In this document: in pieces, positions 1-8,152 of the stretch
How the letters are laid out: the number at the start of each line of letters is the position of its first letter
Position numbering within the stretch: position 1 is the stretch's first letter
Assembly: GCA_028874215.1 (NCBI GenBank)
Contig: JAPPLF010000023.1
Span: 1-35,654 of the forward strand
Source: Acidobacteriota bacterium
Lineage (GTDB): Bacteria; Acidobacteriota; UBA6911; RPQK01; JAJDTT01
Length of the DNA stretch: 35,654 nucleotides
Direction of reading: 5' to 3'
Position numbers and translations under genes: made by a program
The notes under the pieces: generated by a model
Told to the model about the DNA's origin: nothing
What the model saw: only the letters and a program-made list of their open reading frames with translations
Databases searched by the model: none

Positions 1-1107
1 GGGCCGGATGACCTCTTGTCCCTCCGGCGCCCGGCCGCGGCCCAGTTCCTGGGCCAGGGTCCTGCCGGTGACAGTGGGGAGGTCGCCGTCGACGAGTCCC
101 GCTTCCAGCAGCAGGCGGCCGACGTAGGTCATGCCGCCGGCTTGGTGCATGTCGGGGGCGGTAAAGCGCCCCGCCGGCTTCAGGTCGGCCAGAACCGGCG
201 TTTTCCGCGAGATCAGGTCGAAGTCGTCGATGTCCAGGGGGATGTCCGACTCCCGCGCGATGGCCAGCAGATGGAGCACCACGTTGGTGGATCCGGCGGT
301 GGCCATGGCGCCGGTGATGGCGTTGAGGATGGCCTGCCGGTTCAGGATGTCCCGAGGCCGGAGTCCCTGCTCCAGGAGCTGCATCACCAGGCGGCCGCAT
401 TCCCGGGCCGCCTCTTCCTTCTTGAGGTCCACCGCCGGGATACCGTTGAAGCCCATGGGGGAAATACCCAGCATCTCGAACGCCGTTGACATGGTGTTGG
501 CGGTGAACTGGCCGCCGCACGCCCCCGCGCCGGGACAGGCGTAGTTCTCGATGCCCCTGAGTTCCTCCCGGTCGATGCGTCCCGCATTGTAAGCCCCGAT
601 GGCTTCGTAGGCGTCCTGGACCGTGAGCTTACGCCCGTTGTATTCCCCCGGCATGATGGAACCGCTGTAGAGAATCAGGCTGGGGATGTTGAGCCGGGTC
701 AGCGCCATGGCGGCGGCCGGGCTCGTCTTGTCGCATCCCGTGATGGCGACGAGGCCGTCGAAAAGGTGTCCCCGGCAGACCAGTTCGATGGAGTCGGCGA
801 TGACCTCCCGGCTGACCAGCGACGATTTCATGCCCTCGGTCCCCATGGCGATCCCGTCGGTCACCGAGATGCTGTTGAATTCGAGCGGAGTTCCGCCGGC
901 GGCCCGAACCCCTTCCTTGACCTTTTCCGCCAGTCTCCGGTGGTTGAAGTTGCAGGGCGTGACCTCGATCCAGCAATGGGCGACTCCGATGAGGGGTTTG
1001 GCCAGATCCTGGTCGGTGAAACCGATGGCCTTGAAAAAGGATCGAGCTCCCGCGCGGTCGGGTCCGTCCAGTAGAGTTCGGCTCTGGTGTCTCATATCGA
1101 ATGGCAT
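1..1107 (-). CDS. ilvD: Dihydroxy-acid dehydratase, C-terminus cut by window edge
   Basis: This enzyme dehydrates 2,3-dihydroxy-isovalerate and 2,3-dihydroxy-3-methylvalerate to the 2-keto acids of valine and isoleucine synthesis in the cytoplasm. The visible 369 residues match the IlvD/Edd family. Three cysteines sit where the iron-sulfur ligands are expected: Cys52 (VTPCN), Cys125 (GCDKTSP) and Cys197 (GAGACGG). The pattern SVTDGIAMGTEGM and the segment SREVIADSIE are also typical. A full protein has about 555-560 residues, so roughly 190 lie outside the window. The start is uncertain. I use the ATG at 1107 (MPFDMRHQS); an in-frame ATG lies at 1095. Neither has a clear ribosome binding site, and a TATAAT box ends only about ten bases upstream, so translation may be leaderless. 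The gene is divergent from the flavoprotein at 1219. Confidence 0.93.
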   Translation of the reverse strand, partial: MPFDMRHQSRTLLDGPDRAGARSFFKAIGFTDQDLAKPLIGVAHCWIEVTPCNFNHRRLAEKVKEGVRAAGGTPLEFNSISVTDGIAMGTEGMKSSLVSREVIADSIELVCRGHLFDGLVAITGCDKTSPAAAMALTRLNIPSLILYSGSIMPGEYNGRKLTVQDAYEAIGAYNAGRIDREELRGIENYACPGAGACGGQFTANTMSTAFEMLGISPMGFNGIPAVDLKKEEAARECGRLVMQLLEQGLRPRDILNRQAILNAITGAMATAGSTNVVLHLLAIARESDIPLDIDDFDLISRKTPVLADLKPAGRFTAPDMHQAGGMTYVGRLLLEAGLVDGDLPTVTGRTLAQELGRGRAPEGQEVIRP

Positions 1108-1116
1108 GATCCATCG

Positions 1117-1144
1117 ATTATACTCCGATTAATCCTGCTTTCAT
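1117..1144 (-). promoter_or_regulatory. Candidate promoter for ilvD
   Basis: Read on the minus strand, there is a perfect TATAAT (complement of 1117-1122) with ATGAAA (complement of 1139-1144; 4 of 6 matches to TTGACA) 16 bases upstream. The predicted transcription start falls within a few bases of the ilvD ATG at 1107, which would give a leaderless or nearly leaderless mRNA. This agrees with the lack of a Shine-Dalgarno sequence in the correct frame. It rests on hand pattern matching only. Confidence 0.35.
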
Positions 1145-1218
1145 GGAAGCGGAGAGCACCGGTTCGGAAATTGCAGGCGTGGATGACGTTTTCCAGGTTC
1201 TGAAAAAAGGGAGACTGC

Positions 1219-2610
1219 ATGGATTTCGAGAAGCTTCAGCGCCTGATTCGGGGGAAGATCTACCTGGACCAGGAGTCCCGCCGGGACGTGGCCACCGATT
1301 TCGGCCGGATCCTGACGAAGACTCCCAAGGCCCTTGTGGCGCCGGAGTCGGTCGAGGACGTGGCCACCGTTGTGGCAACGGCTTCCCGGGCAGGCTGGCC
1401 GGTCTCGACCCGCGGAGCTGCCCATTCCCAGAGTGGCCAGTCCCTCTCCCAGGACGGGGTCCTCGTCGATCTGAGTTCGTTGAATGGGATCGGCGCCGTG
1501 GAAGGGGAGACGGTGAAGGTCCAGGCGGGCGTCCTGTGGCGCGATCTGGTGGCCTTCACTTCCGAAAGGGGGTTTCTTCCCCCGGTTCTCACCAACAATC
1601 TCAACGTGACCGTGGGAGGAACGCTCTCCATGGCCGGCATCGGCGTGTCTTCCCATCGGCATGGCACGCAGGCCCACCAGGTGTTGGAACTTGAGGTCGT
1701 GACGGGGGAGGGCCACCGGGTACGCTGCTCTCCGGAGGAGAACTCCGAGCTCTTCTTCTGCACCTTGTGCGGACTGGGCCAGTTCTCGGTCATCGTAAGC
1801 GCCCGGCTCCGCCTCCGCCGGGTGGCGCCCAGGGTCCGGACCTTCTATCTTCTCTACGATGACCTCACCGCTCTGATGGCGGACCAGAAGCATCTCGTTT
1901 CCCGGCAGCGCTTCGACTACATCGAGTCCTGGGCCTCTCCGTGCGTGCAGGGCTTGAGGCGAATGGGCGGCGTCCGGGTCCCCTTCGCCGAGTGGTTCTT
2001 TCCCATGCACCTGACCGTGGAGTTCGATGACGAGGATCCTGGGGAGGAAGAGTTGCTCGATGGCCTGAACTTCTATCGAAAGCTGCAGGTGGAGGATTCC
2101 AGCACTCTGGAGTTCGCCCATCGGCTGGAGCCGGTCTTCGAGCTCTGGCGGCAGAGCGGGGCATGGGGCATGTGCCACCCCTGGATGGAGACCATTCTGC
2201 CCTGGGATCAGGCCCCGGCCTACATCGGCGGCGTGCTGGCCAACTTTCCCCCGCAGCTCCTGGCCGGCGGCCACGTCCTGATCTGGCCCTGCCGCTTCCA
2301 GGGAGACCCGCTTCCCCTGTTCAGGCATCCCCGGGGCGAGTTCATCCTGGGCTTCGGGATCCTGCCCGCGGTGCCCCGGCAGATGCTCCCCCTGGCCCGT
2401 CAGCTACTGAAGACAGCCAGCGATCTCTCGATGCGAGTCGGAGGAAAGCGCTACCTCTCGGGGTGGGTGGAATTCACTCCCGAACAGTGGAAGAGCCACT
2501 TTGGAGAAACCTGGGAAGACCTGCAACGGTGGAAGCAGTTTTACGATCCGGCGGGAATATTGAACCCCGGCTTCATACCCTTCCCGGAGCGAACGGAGAG
2601 TCCGGATTGA
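1219..2610 (+). CDS. FAD-dependent oxidoreductase, cytokinin-dehydrogenase-like
   Basis: The 463-residue flavoprotein belongs to the FAD-linked oxidase (PCMH-fold) family and most resembles plant-type cytokinin dehydrogenases. The N-terminal FAD domain (about 35-200) contains GAAHSQSGQS with His69 at the place of the covalent-FAD histidine. It also contains VTVGGTLSMAGIG near 130-142 and a GLGQFSVI segment near 190. The C-terminus ends in the typical WKSHFG...YDPAGILNPGF pattern. By hand alignment, the catalytic aspartate of maize cytokinin dehydrogenase (TDYLYLTVGG) is replaced by Asn126 (TNNLNVTVGG), so the substrate is probably not a cytokinin. The start is supported by GGGAG six bases upstream of the ATG. 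No signal peptide is seen, so the enzyme is probably cytoplasmic. It stands alone, convergent with the acyl-CoA ligase. The family is certain, the substrate unknown. Confidence 0.88.
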   Translation: MDFEKLQRLIRGKIYLDQESRRDVATDFGRILTKTPKALVAPESVEDVATVVATASRAGWPVSTRGAAHSQSGQSLSQDGVLVDLSSLNGIGAVEGETVKVQAGVLWRDLVAFTSERGFLPPVLTNNLNVTVGGTLSMAGIGVSSHRHGTQAHQVLELEVVTGEGHRVRCSPEENSELFFCTLCGLGQFSVIVSARLRLRRVAPRVRTFYLLYDDLTALMADQKHLVSRQRFDYIESWASPCVQGLRRMGGVRVPFAEWFFPMHLTVEFDDEDPGEEELLDGLNFYRKLQVEDSSTLEFAHRLEPVFELWRQSGAWGMCHPWMETILPWDQAPAYIGGVLANFPPQLLAGGHVLIWPCRFQGDPLPLFRHPRGEFILGFGILPAVPRQMLPLARQLLKTASDLSMRVGGKRYLSGWVEFTPEQWKSHFGETWEDLQRWKQFYDPAGILNPGFIPFPERTESPD

Positions 2611-2612
2611 AG

Positions 2613-2651
2613 AACTTGTGAATCTGAATTACTTCTTTAATGAAGCAAGTT
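2613..2651. terminator. Possible bidirectional terminator hairpin
   Basis: The AT-rich gap between two convergent genes contains AACTTG (2613-2618) pairing with CAAGTT (2646-2651), and inside it CTTC (2632-2635) pairing with GAAG (2642-2645) around a TTTAAT loop. The stem is interrupted and there is no long T-run, so this is a weak candidate supported mainly by its position. Confidence 0.3.
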
Positions 2652-2656
2652 AAAGA

Positions 2657-4294
2657 CTAATCTTTTAGAAGCCGCTTCAGTATTTTCCCGATCGCGCTCT
2701 TGGGAAGCTCGTCCCGGAATTCCACGTATCTGGGGATCTTGAATCGAGCCAGCTTCCCATGGCAGAAGCGAATCACGTCCCGTTGGCTCAGCTCGTGACC
2801 TTCCTTGAGCACGATGAAGGCCTTGGGGACCTCGCCCCGAACCTTGCTGGGGACGCCAACCACGGCAGCATCCTGGACGCTGGGGTGCTGGTAGAGGACC
2901 TCCTCCACTTCGCGGGAATAGATGTTCATTCCGGCGCTCAGGATCAGATCCTTCTTCCGGTCCACGATGGAGAAGTACCCGTCCTTATCCATCACCGCCA
3001 TGTCGCCGGTCTTGAGCCAGCCGTCCTGCAGCACGTTTGCGGTCTCTTCCGGTTTGTTCCAGTAACCTTGCATCACCTGTGGTCCGGAGACTGAAAGCTC
3101 GCCCACCTCGCCTTGGGGCAGGACCTCCCCGGTGTCGCCGTCCACGATCCGCGCATCGGTGTCGGCGACGGGCACTCCGATGGTTCCATTCTTGCGATTG
3201 CCGAAGATCGGGTTCACGCTCACGATCGGTGAAGCCTCGGAGAGGCCGTAGCCCTCCACCAATTTTCCGCCGCTCATCTCCTCGAAGCGGGCCTGTACGT
3301 CGGATGGCAGGCCGGCTCCGCCACTGACGCAGAGGCGGATGGAGGAGAGGTCCGAACTCGTGATGCCCGTGTAATTGTTGATGGCGTTGTACATGGCCGG
3401 GACGCCGCAAAAGATGGTGGGCCGGTGCTTGCGGATTCGCTTGACCACGTCGGCCAGATCGACACGGGGAAGAAGAATCATGGTGAAGCGGCAGAGGATG
3501 GCCAGATGAAGACCGGTGGTCAGGCCGTAGCTGTGGAAGAAGGGGAGGGCGCAGAGCAGGATCTCCTTCTTCATTTGAAGGTCCGAGAGCCACGACCTGG
3601 TCTGGTGAACGTTGCAGACCAGGTTGCGGTGGGTCAGGGTCGCCCCCTTGGAGAGGCCGGTGGTGCCTCCGGTGTAAAGCAGCATGGCGGTATCGTCCGG
3701 TGCGATCGCCGGGGCCTCCCGGGACGGGACCTTGCGCTTCATCAGCTCGCGGTACTCATACAGTCCGGGCGCCGTTGGCGGCGGCTCGGATGACCGGTTC
3801 TTGAGTCCGTACAGAATTCCCAGGATGGCAGGCAGAAACTCCTGGATTCCGGCCGAGATGATCCGCTTCACCGGCGTCTTTTCGCGGACCGCAAGCAGGC
3901 GCCCCATGAGCTTGTCCAGCACCACCACCGTTTCCGCACCCGAGTCGGTGAGCTGATACTGCAGCTCGCGCTCCACGTAGAGGGGGTTGGTGGGCACCAG
4001 GACGGCTCCCAGTTTCAGAACCGCGAAATGGGCGATGGGGTACAGAGGCATGTTGGGCAGTATCAGGGCCACCCGATCCCCCTTTTTCACACCCAGGGAG
4101 GCCAGGACCGAGGCAAATTGGTCCACTTTTTTCCCCAACTCGCCAAACCGCGTCCGGCGGCCGAAGAAACGAGTCGCAACGCCGCGGGGATGATCCTCCA
4201 CGGCTTGGCGAAACATGGAGTAGAGGTCGATATCCGGATAGTCAATGGTTGTGGGGACAGCCTCGTCGTAGTGTCGCAACCAGATCTTTTCCAC
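2657..4294 (-). CDS. Long-chain fatty-acid--CoA ligase (FadD-type)
   Basis: This ATP-dependent acyl-CoA synthetase activates fatty acids to acyl-CoA through an acyl-adenylate, feeding beta-oxidation or lipid synthesis. The 545 residues show the ANL-superfamily P-loop LLYTGGTTGLSKGA (near 205), the YGLSEASP motif, and the hinge/adenylate-binding stretch GWLKTGDMAVMDKDG followed by VDRKKD. They end with the catalytic-lysine segment KSAIGKILKR. The reading frame stays open to 4747, but similarity to FadD-type ligases begins at VEKIWLRHYDEAVPTTIDYP. I therefore place the start at the GTG at 4294, preceded by GGAGAACACC as ribosome binding site. The extra upstream residues look like random GC-rich translation. 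Chain-length preference cannot be read from the sequence. Confidence 0.92.
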   Translation of the reverse strand: MEKIWLRHYDEAVPTTIDYPDIDLYSMFRQAVEDHPRGVATRFFGRRTRFGELGKKVDQFASVLASLGVKKGDRVALILPNMPLYPIAHFAVLKLGAVLVPTNPLYVERELQYQLTDSGAETVVVLDKLMGRLLAVREKTPVKRIISAGIQEFLPAILGILYGLKNRSSEPPPTAPGLYEYRELMKRKVPSREAPAIAPDDTAMLLYTGGTTGLSKGATLTHRNLVCNVHQTRSWLSDLQMKKEILLCALPFFHSYGLTTGLHLAILCRFTMILLPRVDLADVVKRIRKHRPTIFCGVPAMYNAINNYTGITSSDLSSIRLCVSGGAGLPSDVQARFEEMSGGKLVEGYGLSEASPIVSVNPIFGNRKNGTIGVPVADTDARIVDGDTGEVLPQGEVGELSVSGPQVMQGYWNKPEETANVLQDGWLKTGDMAVMDKDGYFSIVDRKKDLILSAGMNIYSREVEEVLYQHPSVQDAAVVGVPSKVRGEVPKAFIVLKEGHELSQRDVIRFCHGKLARFKIPRYVEFRDELPKSAIGKILKRLLKD

Positions 4295-4640
4295 GGTGTT
4301 CTCCAGGGTGAGCCGAAGGTGAATCGACCAGACTATAGCAGTTCCGGCAACGTTCCCGAAACTCCCCCTTTCCATCGGAAAGCAGCGGAGGGAAGGGTCA
4401 TCGTGAACGGTGCGGTGCAGGCGTCTCCCCTGCTGGAACGCGGCGCTTCCGTCGATATACTGAGCAGCCCGTGCCAAGAGTCGTCGCGGCATTCGGCCGG
4501 GTCTGCACAGGCGCGGACTGCGTTGCTCCCCGGTCACATACTCCCGGTATGCTCCCTCAGAGCGCCTTGTCCGGCGGGCGCAGCCCCGGTTTCGGTGCTC
4601 GCGGGACTTTTGCCACGGACCATTAGGAGCGTGGAGACGG
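4295..4640. other. Intergenic region between divergent fadD-like gene and hemH
   Basis: This 346-base stretch has no convincing gene. Open frames crossing it are tails of shadows from neighbouring genes. It must hold promoters in both directions. On the minus strand TATAGT (complement of 4332-4337) lies about 38 bases before the ligase GTG start and is a fair -10 box, though without a good -35 partner. On the plus strand TATGCT (4548-4553) upstream of hemH is a weaker candidate, again with a poorly spaced TTGCTC at 4523. I see no tRNA, riboswitch or repeat. Confidence 0.4.
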
Positions 4641-5672
4641 ATGCCCATGAGCGAGCCGCCCTTTGACGCGCTGCTGGTTATTTCCTTCGGAGGACCCGAG
4701 GGCATGGACGAAGTGGAGCCGTTTCTCAGGAACGTTCTGCGGGGCAAGCGCGTGCCGGAGGAGAGGATCCGGGAAGTGGCCCACCATTACCGGATCTTCG
4801 ATGGGGTGAGCCCCATCAATCGCCAGAACCGGGAACTGATCGAAGCCGTGCGCCTGGAACTGGGGGAGAAGGGGCCCGATCTTCCCATCTATTGGGGAAA
4901 TCGAAACTGGCATCCCTTGCTTTCGCAGACTCTCAGAGAGATGGCCGCCGACGGCATCAGGAAGGCGCTGGCCTTCGTGACCTCGGCCTACAGTTCCTAT
5001 TCCGGATGCCGCCAGTACCTGGAGGATATCCGGCGTGCCCAGAAGGAGACGGGGGCTCCGCCGCCGGAAATCCATAAACTCCGGGTCTTTTACAATCATC
5101 CGGGCTTCATCGAATCCAATCGGGATCGAGTTCGGGCCGCCTTGGAGCAGATTCCCGGGGACCGGAGATCCCGGGCCCAACTGCTGTTCACCGCGCACAG
5201 CATTCCACTGGCCATGGCCCGGGGCTGCGAGTACGTGGACCAGTTGCGGGAGACCTGCCGGCTGGTGGCGGAACAGGTTCCCCATTCCGCGTGGAGCCTG
5301 GCCTACCAGAGCCGCAGCGGACCGCCTCACCAGCCCTGGTTGGAGCCGGATGCCGGCGACCACCTCCAGGCAATCGCGGGCCGGGGCGTCCGGGACGTGG
5401 TGGTCTCTCCCATCGGCTTCATCTCCGACCACATGGAGGTGGTCTTCGACCTGGATGTAGAGCTGAAGGATCAGGCCCGCTCACTGGGACTGAACCTGGT
5501 GCGAGCCGCGACGGCGGGGACCCATGCCGCTTTCGTGACCATGGTCGGAGAGCTGGTCCGGGAACGGACGGACGGAGTCCGGCGCCGGTATTCGGGTTCC
5601 CGTGAACCTGCGCCCGATAACTGTCCGGAGGGTTGCTGTCCCTACTCGATTGCGGCTCCGGCGCAATCTTGA
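4641..5672 (+). CDS. hemH: Ferrochelatase, [2Fe-2S] type
   Basis: The enzyme inserts ferrous iron into a porphyrin at or near the end of haem synthesis. The 343-residue protein has the ferrochelatase core: the start region LLVISFGGPEG, TSAYSSYSGCRQYLEDI, the catalytic histidine in FTAHSIP (His186), and the acidic residue in DHMEVVFD (Glu266). Cys123 together with the C-terminal Cys328, Cys332 and Cys333 (NCPEGCC) matches the four-cysteine pattern of cluster-bearing ferrochelatases, such as those of mycobacteria. Enzymes of that type usually act on coproporphyrin III, so this may be a CpfC-type enzyme. Substrate choice cannot be settled from sequence alone. GGAG four bases before the first ATG supports the start; a second ATG two codons later is possible. 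It is first in a run with ispH, queF and a peptidase. Confidence 0.92.
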   Translation: MPMSEPPFDALLVISFGGPEGMDEVEPFLRNVLRGKRVPEERIREVAHHYRIFDGVSPINRQNRELIEAVRLELGEKGPDLPIYWGNRNWHPLLSQTLREMAADGIRKALAFVTSAYSSYSGCRQYLEDIRRAQKETGAPPPEIHKLRVFYNHPGFIESNRDRVRAALEQIPGDRRSRAQLLFTAHSIPLAMARGCEYVDQLRETCRLVAEQVPHSAWSLAYQSRSGPPHQPWLEPDAGDHLQAIAGRGVRDVVVSPIGFISDHMEVVFDLDVELKDQARSLGLNLVRAATAGTHAAFVTMVGELVRERTDGVRRRYSGSREPAPDNCPEGCCPYSIAAPAQS

Positions 5673-5752
5673 ACGGACGTTGTCCCTGCCCCGCGAAACG
5701 CTTGCGGAACTCGATGCTCGCGCCGAGCCGTTTGTGCTAACATCGCCGCACC

Positions 5753-6706
5753 ATGGTCAAGAAGCTGGTCCTGGCGAGTCCCCGGGGTTTCTGCGCAGGA
5801 GTGGTTCGGGCCATTGATGTGGTCCGGATCGCACTTGACGTCTGTCCGCCGCCCATCTATGTGAGAAAGCAGATCATTCACAACGCGTACGTGGTGGACG
5901 AGCTCCGCCGGGAAGGCGCCATCTTCGTCGATACACTGGACCAGGTGCCCTCGGGAGGGACGGTCATCTTCAGTGCGCACGGCGTGTCTCCCCAGGTCTG
6001 GGCCGATGCCCGATCCAGATCGCTCAAGGTCATCGACGCCACCTGCCCGCTGGTCACGAAGGTGCATGTCGAGGCCATCCGGTATTCCAAGCGGGGATTC
6101 ACCATCGTCCTCATCGGTCACGACGGACACGAAGAGGTCGTCGGGACCATGGGAGAGGCTCCTGATGCCATCGTATTGGTGAGCACCACCGATGACGTCG
6201 AGAAGCTCGAGGTCAAGGATCCTGGAAAAATCGCCTACCTGACCCAGACCACACTGAGTCTCGAGGACACGAAGGGGATAATCGCGGAGTTGAGACGTCG
6301 TTTCCCCATGATCCAGGGACCACCATCGGAAGACATCTGTTACGCGACGCAGAACCGGCAACTTGCGGTGAGGGAACTGGCCGCGGTCACGGACCTGATT
6401 CTGGTCGTGGGATCATCCAACAGCAGCAATTCCAATCGCCTGGTCGAGGAAGCGATCGGTTCGGGAGTCTCTTCGTATCTCATCAGCGATGTGAGCAAGA
6501 TCCGGCAGGAATGGCTCCAGGGCGTGGAGAATGTTGGCCTGACGTCGGGTGCGTCGGCCCCCGACGTCCTGGTCGAGCAGGTTGTCCGCTACTTCGAGCG
6601 CGGCGGGGCCGTCGTCGAGGATCTCGTGACCCGTGAGGAGAACGTCCACTTCGCCCTTCCTCCCGAGCTGAGACAGCCGCAGAGCCAATTGCACGTGCTT
6701 TCGTAA
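5753..6706 (+). CDS. ispH: 4-hydroxy-3-methylbut-2-enyl diphosphate reductase
   Basis: IspH catalyses the last step of the MEP pathway, reducing HMBPP to isopentenyl and dimethylallyl diphosphate with a [4Fe-4S] cluster. The 317 residues contain the three cluster cysteines: Cys14 (GFCAGV), Cys98 (ATCPLV) and Cys196 (DICYAT). The substrate-site residues His43 (IIHN), His76 (SAHGVSP), His126 and Glu128 (GHDGHEEV), and Thr167 (TQTT) are also present. The conserved SSNSSNSNRL and TSGASAP segments complete the active site, and the length is normal for the family. The ATG at 5753 gives the classical N-terminus, although the ribosome binding site is weak. The gene lies 80 bases after hemH and 67 bases before queF on the same strand. 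Confidence 0.96.
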   Translation: MVKKLVLASPRGFCAGVVRAIDVVRIALDVCPPPIYVRKQIIHNAYVVDELRREGAIFVDTLDQVPSGGTVIFSAHGVSPQVWADARSRSLKVIDATCPLVTKVHVEAIRYSKRGFTIVLIGHDGHEEVVGTMGEAPDAIVLVSTTDDVEKLEVKDPGKIAYLTQTTLSLEDTKGIIAELRRRFPMIQGPPSEDICYATQNRQLAVRELAAVTDLILVVGSSNSSNSNRLVEEAIGSGVSSYLISDVSKIRQEWLQGVENVGLTSGASAPDVLVEQVVRYFERGGAVVEDLVTREENVHFALPPELRQPQSQLHVLS

Positions 6707-6773
6707 CGGCCGCGCGACTGCCGGCGGCAACGTTCCCATCTGAAGCAAATTTCTGCGCCGGAGAGGGAGAGGC

Positions 6774-7121
6774 ATGTCGAAGCAGATTCTGGAGACCTTT
6801 CCGAACCAATATCCGGGCCGGGAGTATCAGGTCAACATCGAATGCCCCGAGTTCACGTCGTTGTGCCCCAAGACGGGACAGCCCGACTTCGGGACCATTC
6901 GGATCCGGTACGTTCCGGATCAACACATCATCGAATTGAAGGCCCTGAAGTTTTACCTGTTCTCTTATCGGAACCTGGGAATCTTCTATGAATCGGTGGT
7001 CAACAAGATCCTGGACGACCTGGTGGCCGCGTCCCGGCCGATTCGCTGCGAAGTGATCGGGGACTTTACCGTCCGGGGCGGCATCTCCACTTCGGTTCGA
7101 GCCGTTTACGAAGGGGCGTGA
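6774..7121 (+). CDS. queF: NADPH-dependent preQ1 synthase, short form
   Basis: QueF reduces the nitrile of 7-cyano-7-deazaguanine (preQ0) to the amine preQ1 for queuosine synthesis in tRNA. The protein has the nucleophilic Cys31 in SLCPKTGQPDF with Asp38, the QueF signature ELKALKFYLFSYRN, and the RGGIS loop of the unimodal (Bacillus-type) enzyme. It has only 115 residues. Against the roughly 165-residue Bacillus enzyme it lacks the N-terminal leader and about 30 residues at the C-terminus, but the whole catalytic core is present. A purine-rich AGGGAGAGG directly upstream of the ATG acts as ribosome binding site. The stop is four bases from the next gene, so the two are probably translated together. 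Confidence 0.95.
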   Translation: MSKQILETFPNQYPGREYQVNIECPEFTSLCPKTGQPDFGTIRIRYVPDQHIIELKALKFYLFSYRNLGIFYESVVNKILDDLVAASRPIRCEVIGDFTVRGGISTSVRAVYEGA

Positions 7122-7125
7122 GGCT

Positions 7126-8133
7126 GTGGTGGACCTGATCGAACTGACCCGGACTCTGGTGAACATCCCTTCGGTGACGGGAGACGAAGGACCCGTCGGA
7201 CGCTTCCTGCTGGAGTACCTTCAGAACCAGGGATGGAACTGCCGGTCCCAGACCGTCACCGGGGACCGTATCAACGTGCTGGCCATCCGGGATGAGCCGC
7301 GGATTCTGTTGACGACCCATATGGATACGGTCCCTCCCTTCTTCGAGTTCCGCCAGGATGAGGAATTCATGTACGGGCGCGGCGTGTCGGATGCCAAAGG
7401 GCTCATCGCGGCCATGGTCTGCGCCGCGGACGGACTCCTTCAGGAGGGCATCTCGGACGTGGGGCTTCTCTTCGTTGTGGGGGAGGAGACGGAAAGCGAC
7501 GGTGCCTGGAAGGCCCGGGAGCTGGGTCTGCGTTGCGACTACATCATTGATGGCGAGCCCACCGACAACGAACTGGTGGTGGGACACAAGGGCATGGTCT
7601 ACGCCGTCTTGAGCTGTGACGGGGTCACGGCCCATTCCGCCTATCCGGAGCAGGGCGTGTCGGCCATCGACAAGCTCGTGTTCCTGCTGGGCGGGTTGCA
7701 GACCCTGGAGTTCCCCTCCGACGCCACACTCGGGGAGACCACCATCAACGTGGGGTTGATCCGGGGAGGCCATGCTCCGAACGTGATTCCCGATCTGGCC
7801 GAAGCCGAGATCCTTTTCCGGACCGTGGCGGAAAGCGCGGCCTACGTGGACATCCTGAAGGAATGGGCTTCCGGGCGGGCGAATCTGGAGATCCGTGCGA
7901 CCTCGGAACCTCAGGAAATGGCGTCCATTCCCGGGTTGCCCACGAAGGTCGTGGGGTACGGCACGGATGTACCCGCCCTGAGGGCCCTGGGACGTCCGTT
8001 CCTGGTGGGGCCGGGGTCCATTCTGGTGGCCCACACGGCCGAAGAGAGGGTATCCAAGGCCGAACTGGAGGCCGGCGTCCGCCTCTACAAGGACCTGGTG
8101 CGGAGACTCCGTGTCGAGGACCCCGGCTCGTGA
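7126..8133 (+). CDS. M20-family metallopeptidase (ArgE/DapE/LysK-like)
   Basis: This 335-residue protein belongs to the M20 di-zinc hydrolases, which cleave N-acyl amino acids or small peptides in the cytoplasm. Metal and catalytic residues are visible: His65 and the adjacent catalytic Asp67 in TTHMDTVPP, bridging Asp89 in GRGVSDAKG, catalytic Glu120 with Glu121 in GEETESDG, Glu144 in DGEPTD, and a late histidine in VAHTAEERV. The dimerisation domain lies around residues 155-265. Closest look-alikes by motif are the acetylornithine or acetyl-lysine deacetylases, but the exact substrate is not readable. The start is a GTG (7126) four bases after the queF stop, with GTG GTG in tandem. It ends 19 bases from the convergent MerR-type gene. 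Confidence 0.85.
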   Translation: MVDLIELTRTLVNIPSVTGDEGPVGRFLLEYLQNQGWNCRSQTVTGDRINVLAIRDEPRILLTTHMDTVPPFFEFRQDEEFMYGRGVSDAKGLIAAMVCAADGLLQEGISDVGLLFVVGEETESDGAWKARELGLRCDYIIDGEPTDNELVVGHKGMVYAVLSCDGVTAHSAYPEQGVSAIDKLVFLLGGLQTLEFPSDATLGETTINVGLIRGGHAPNVIPDLAEAEILFRTVAESAAYVDILKEWASGRANLEIRATSEPQEMASIPGLPTKVVGYGTDVPALRALGRPFLVGPGSILVAHTAEERVSKAELEAGVRLYKDLVRRLRVEDPGS

Positions 8134-8152
8134 CGCGGCCGTGTCGGGCGAT

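Noticed and set aside
1141-2328. Long minus-strand open frame (395 codons) antisense to the flavoprotein
   Set aside because: The plus-strand flavoprotein has clear domains and a good ribosome binding site, while the antisense translation shows no motif.
4295-4747. N-terminal extension of the acyl-CoA ligase to the ATG at 4747
   Set aside because: The added 151 residues look random, overlap the start of hemH on the other strand, and the GTG at 4294 has its own ribosome binding site and matches the family start.
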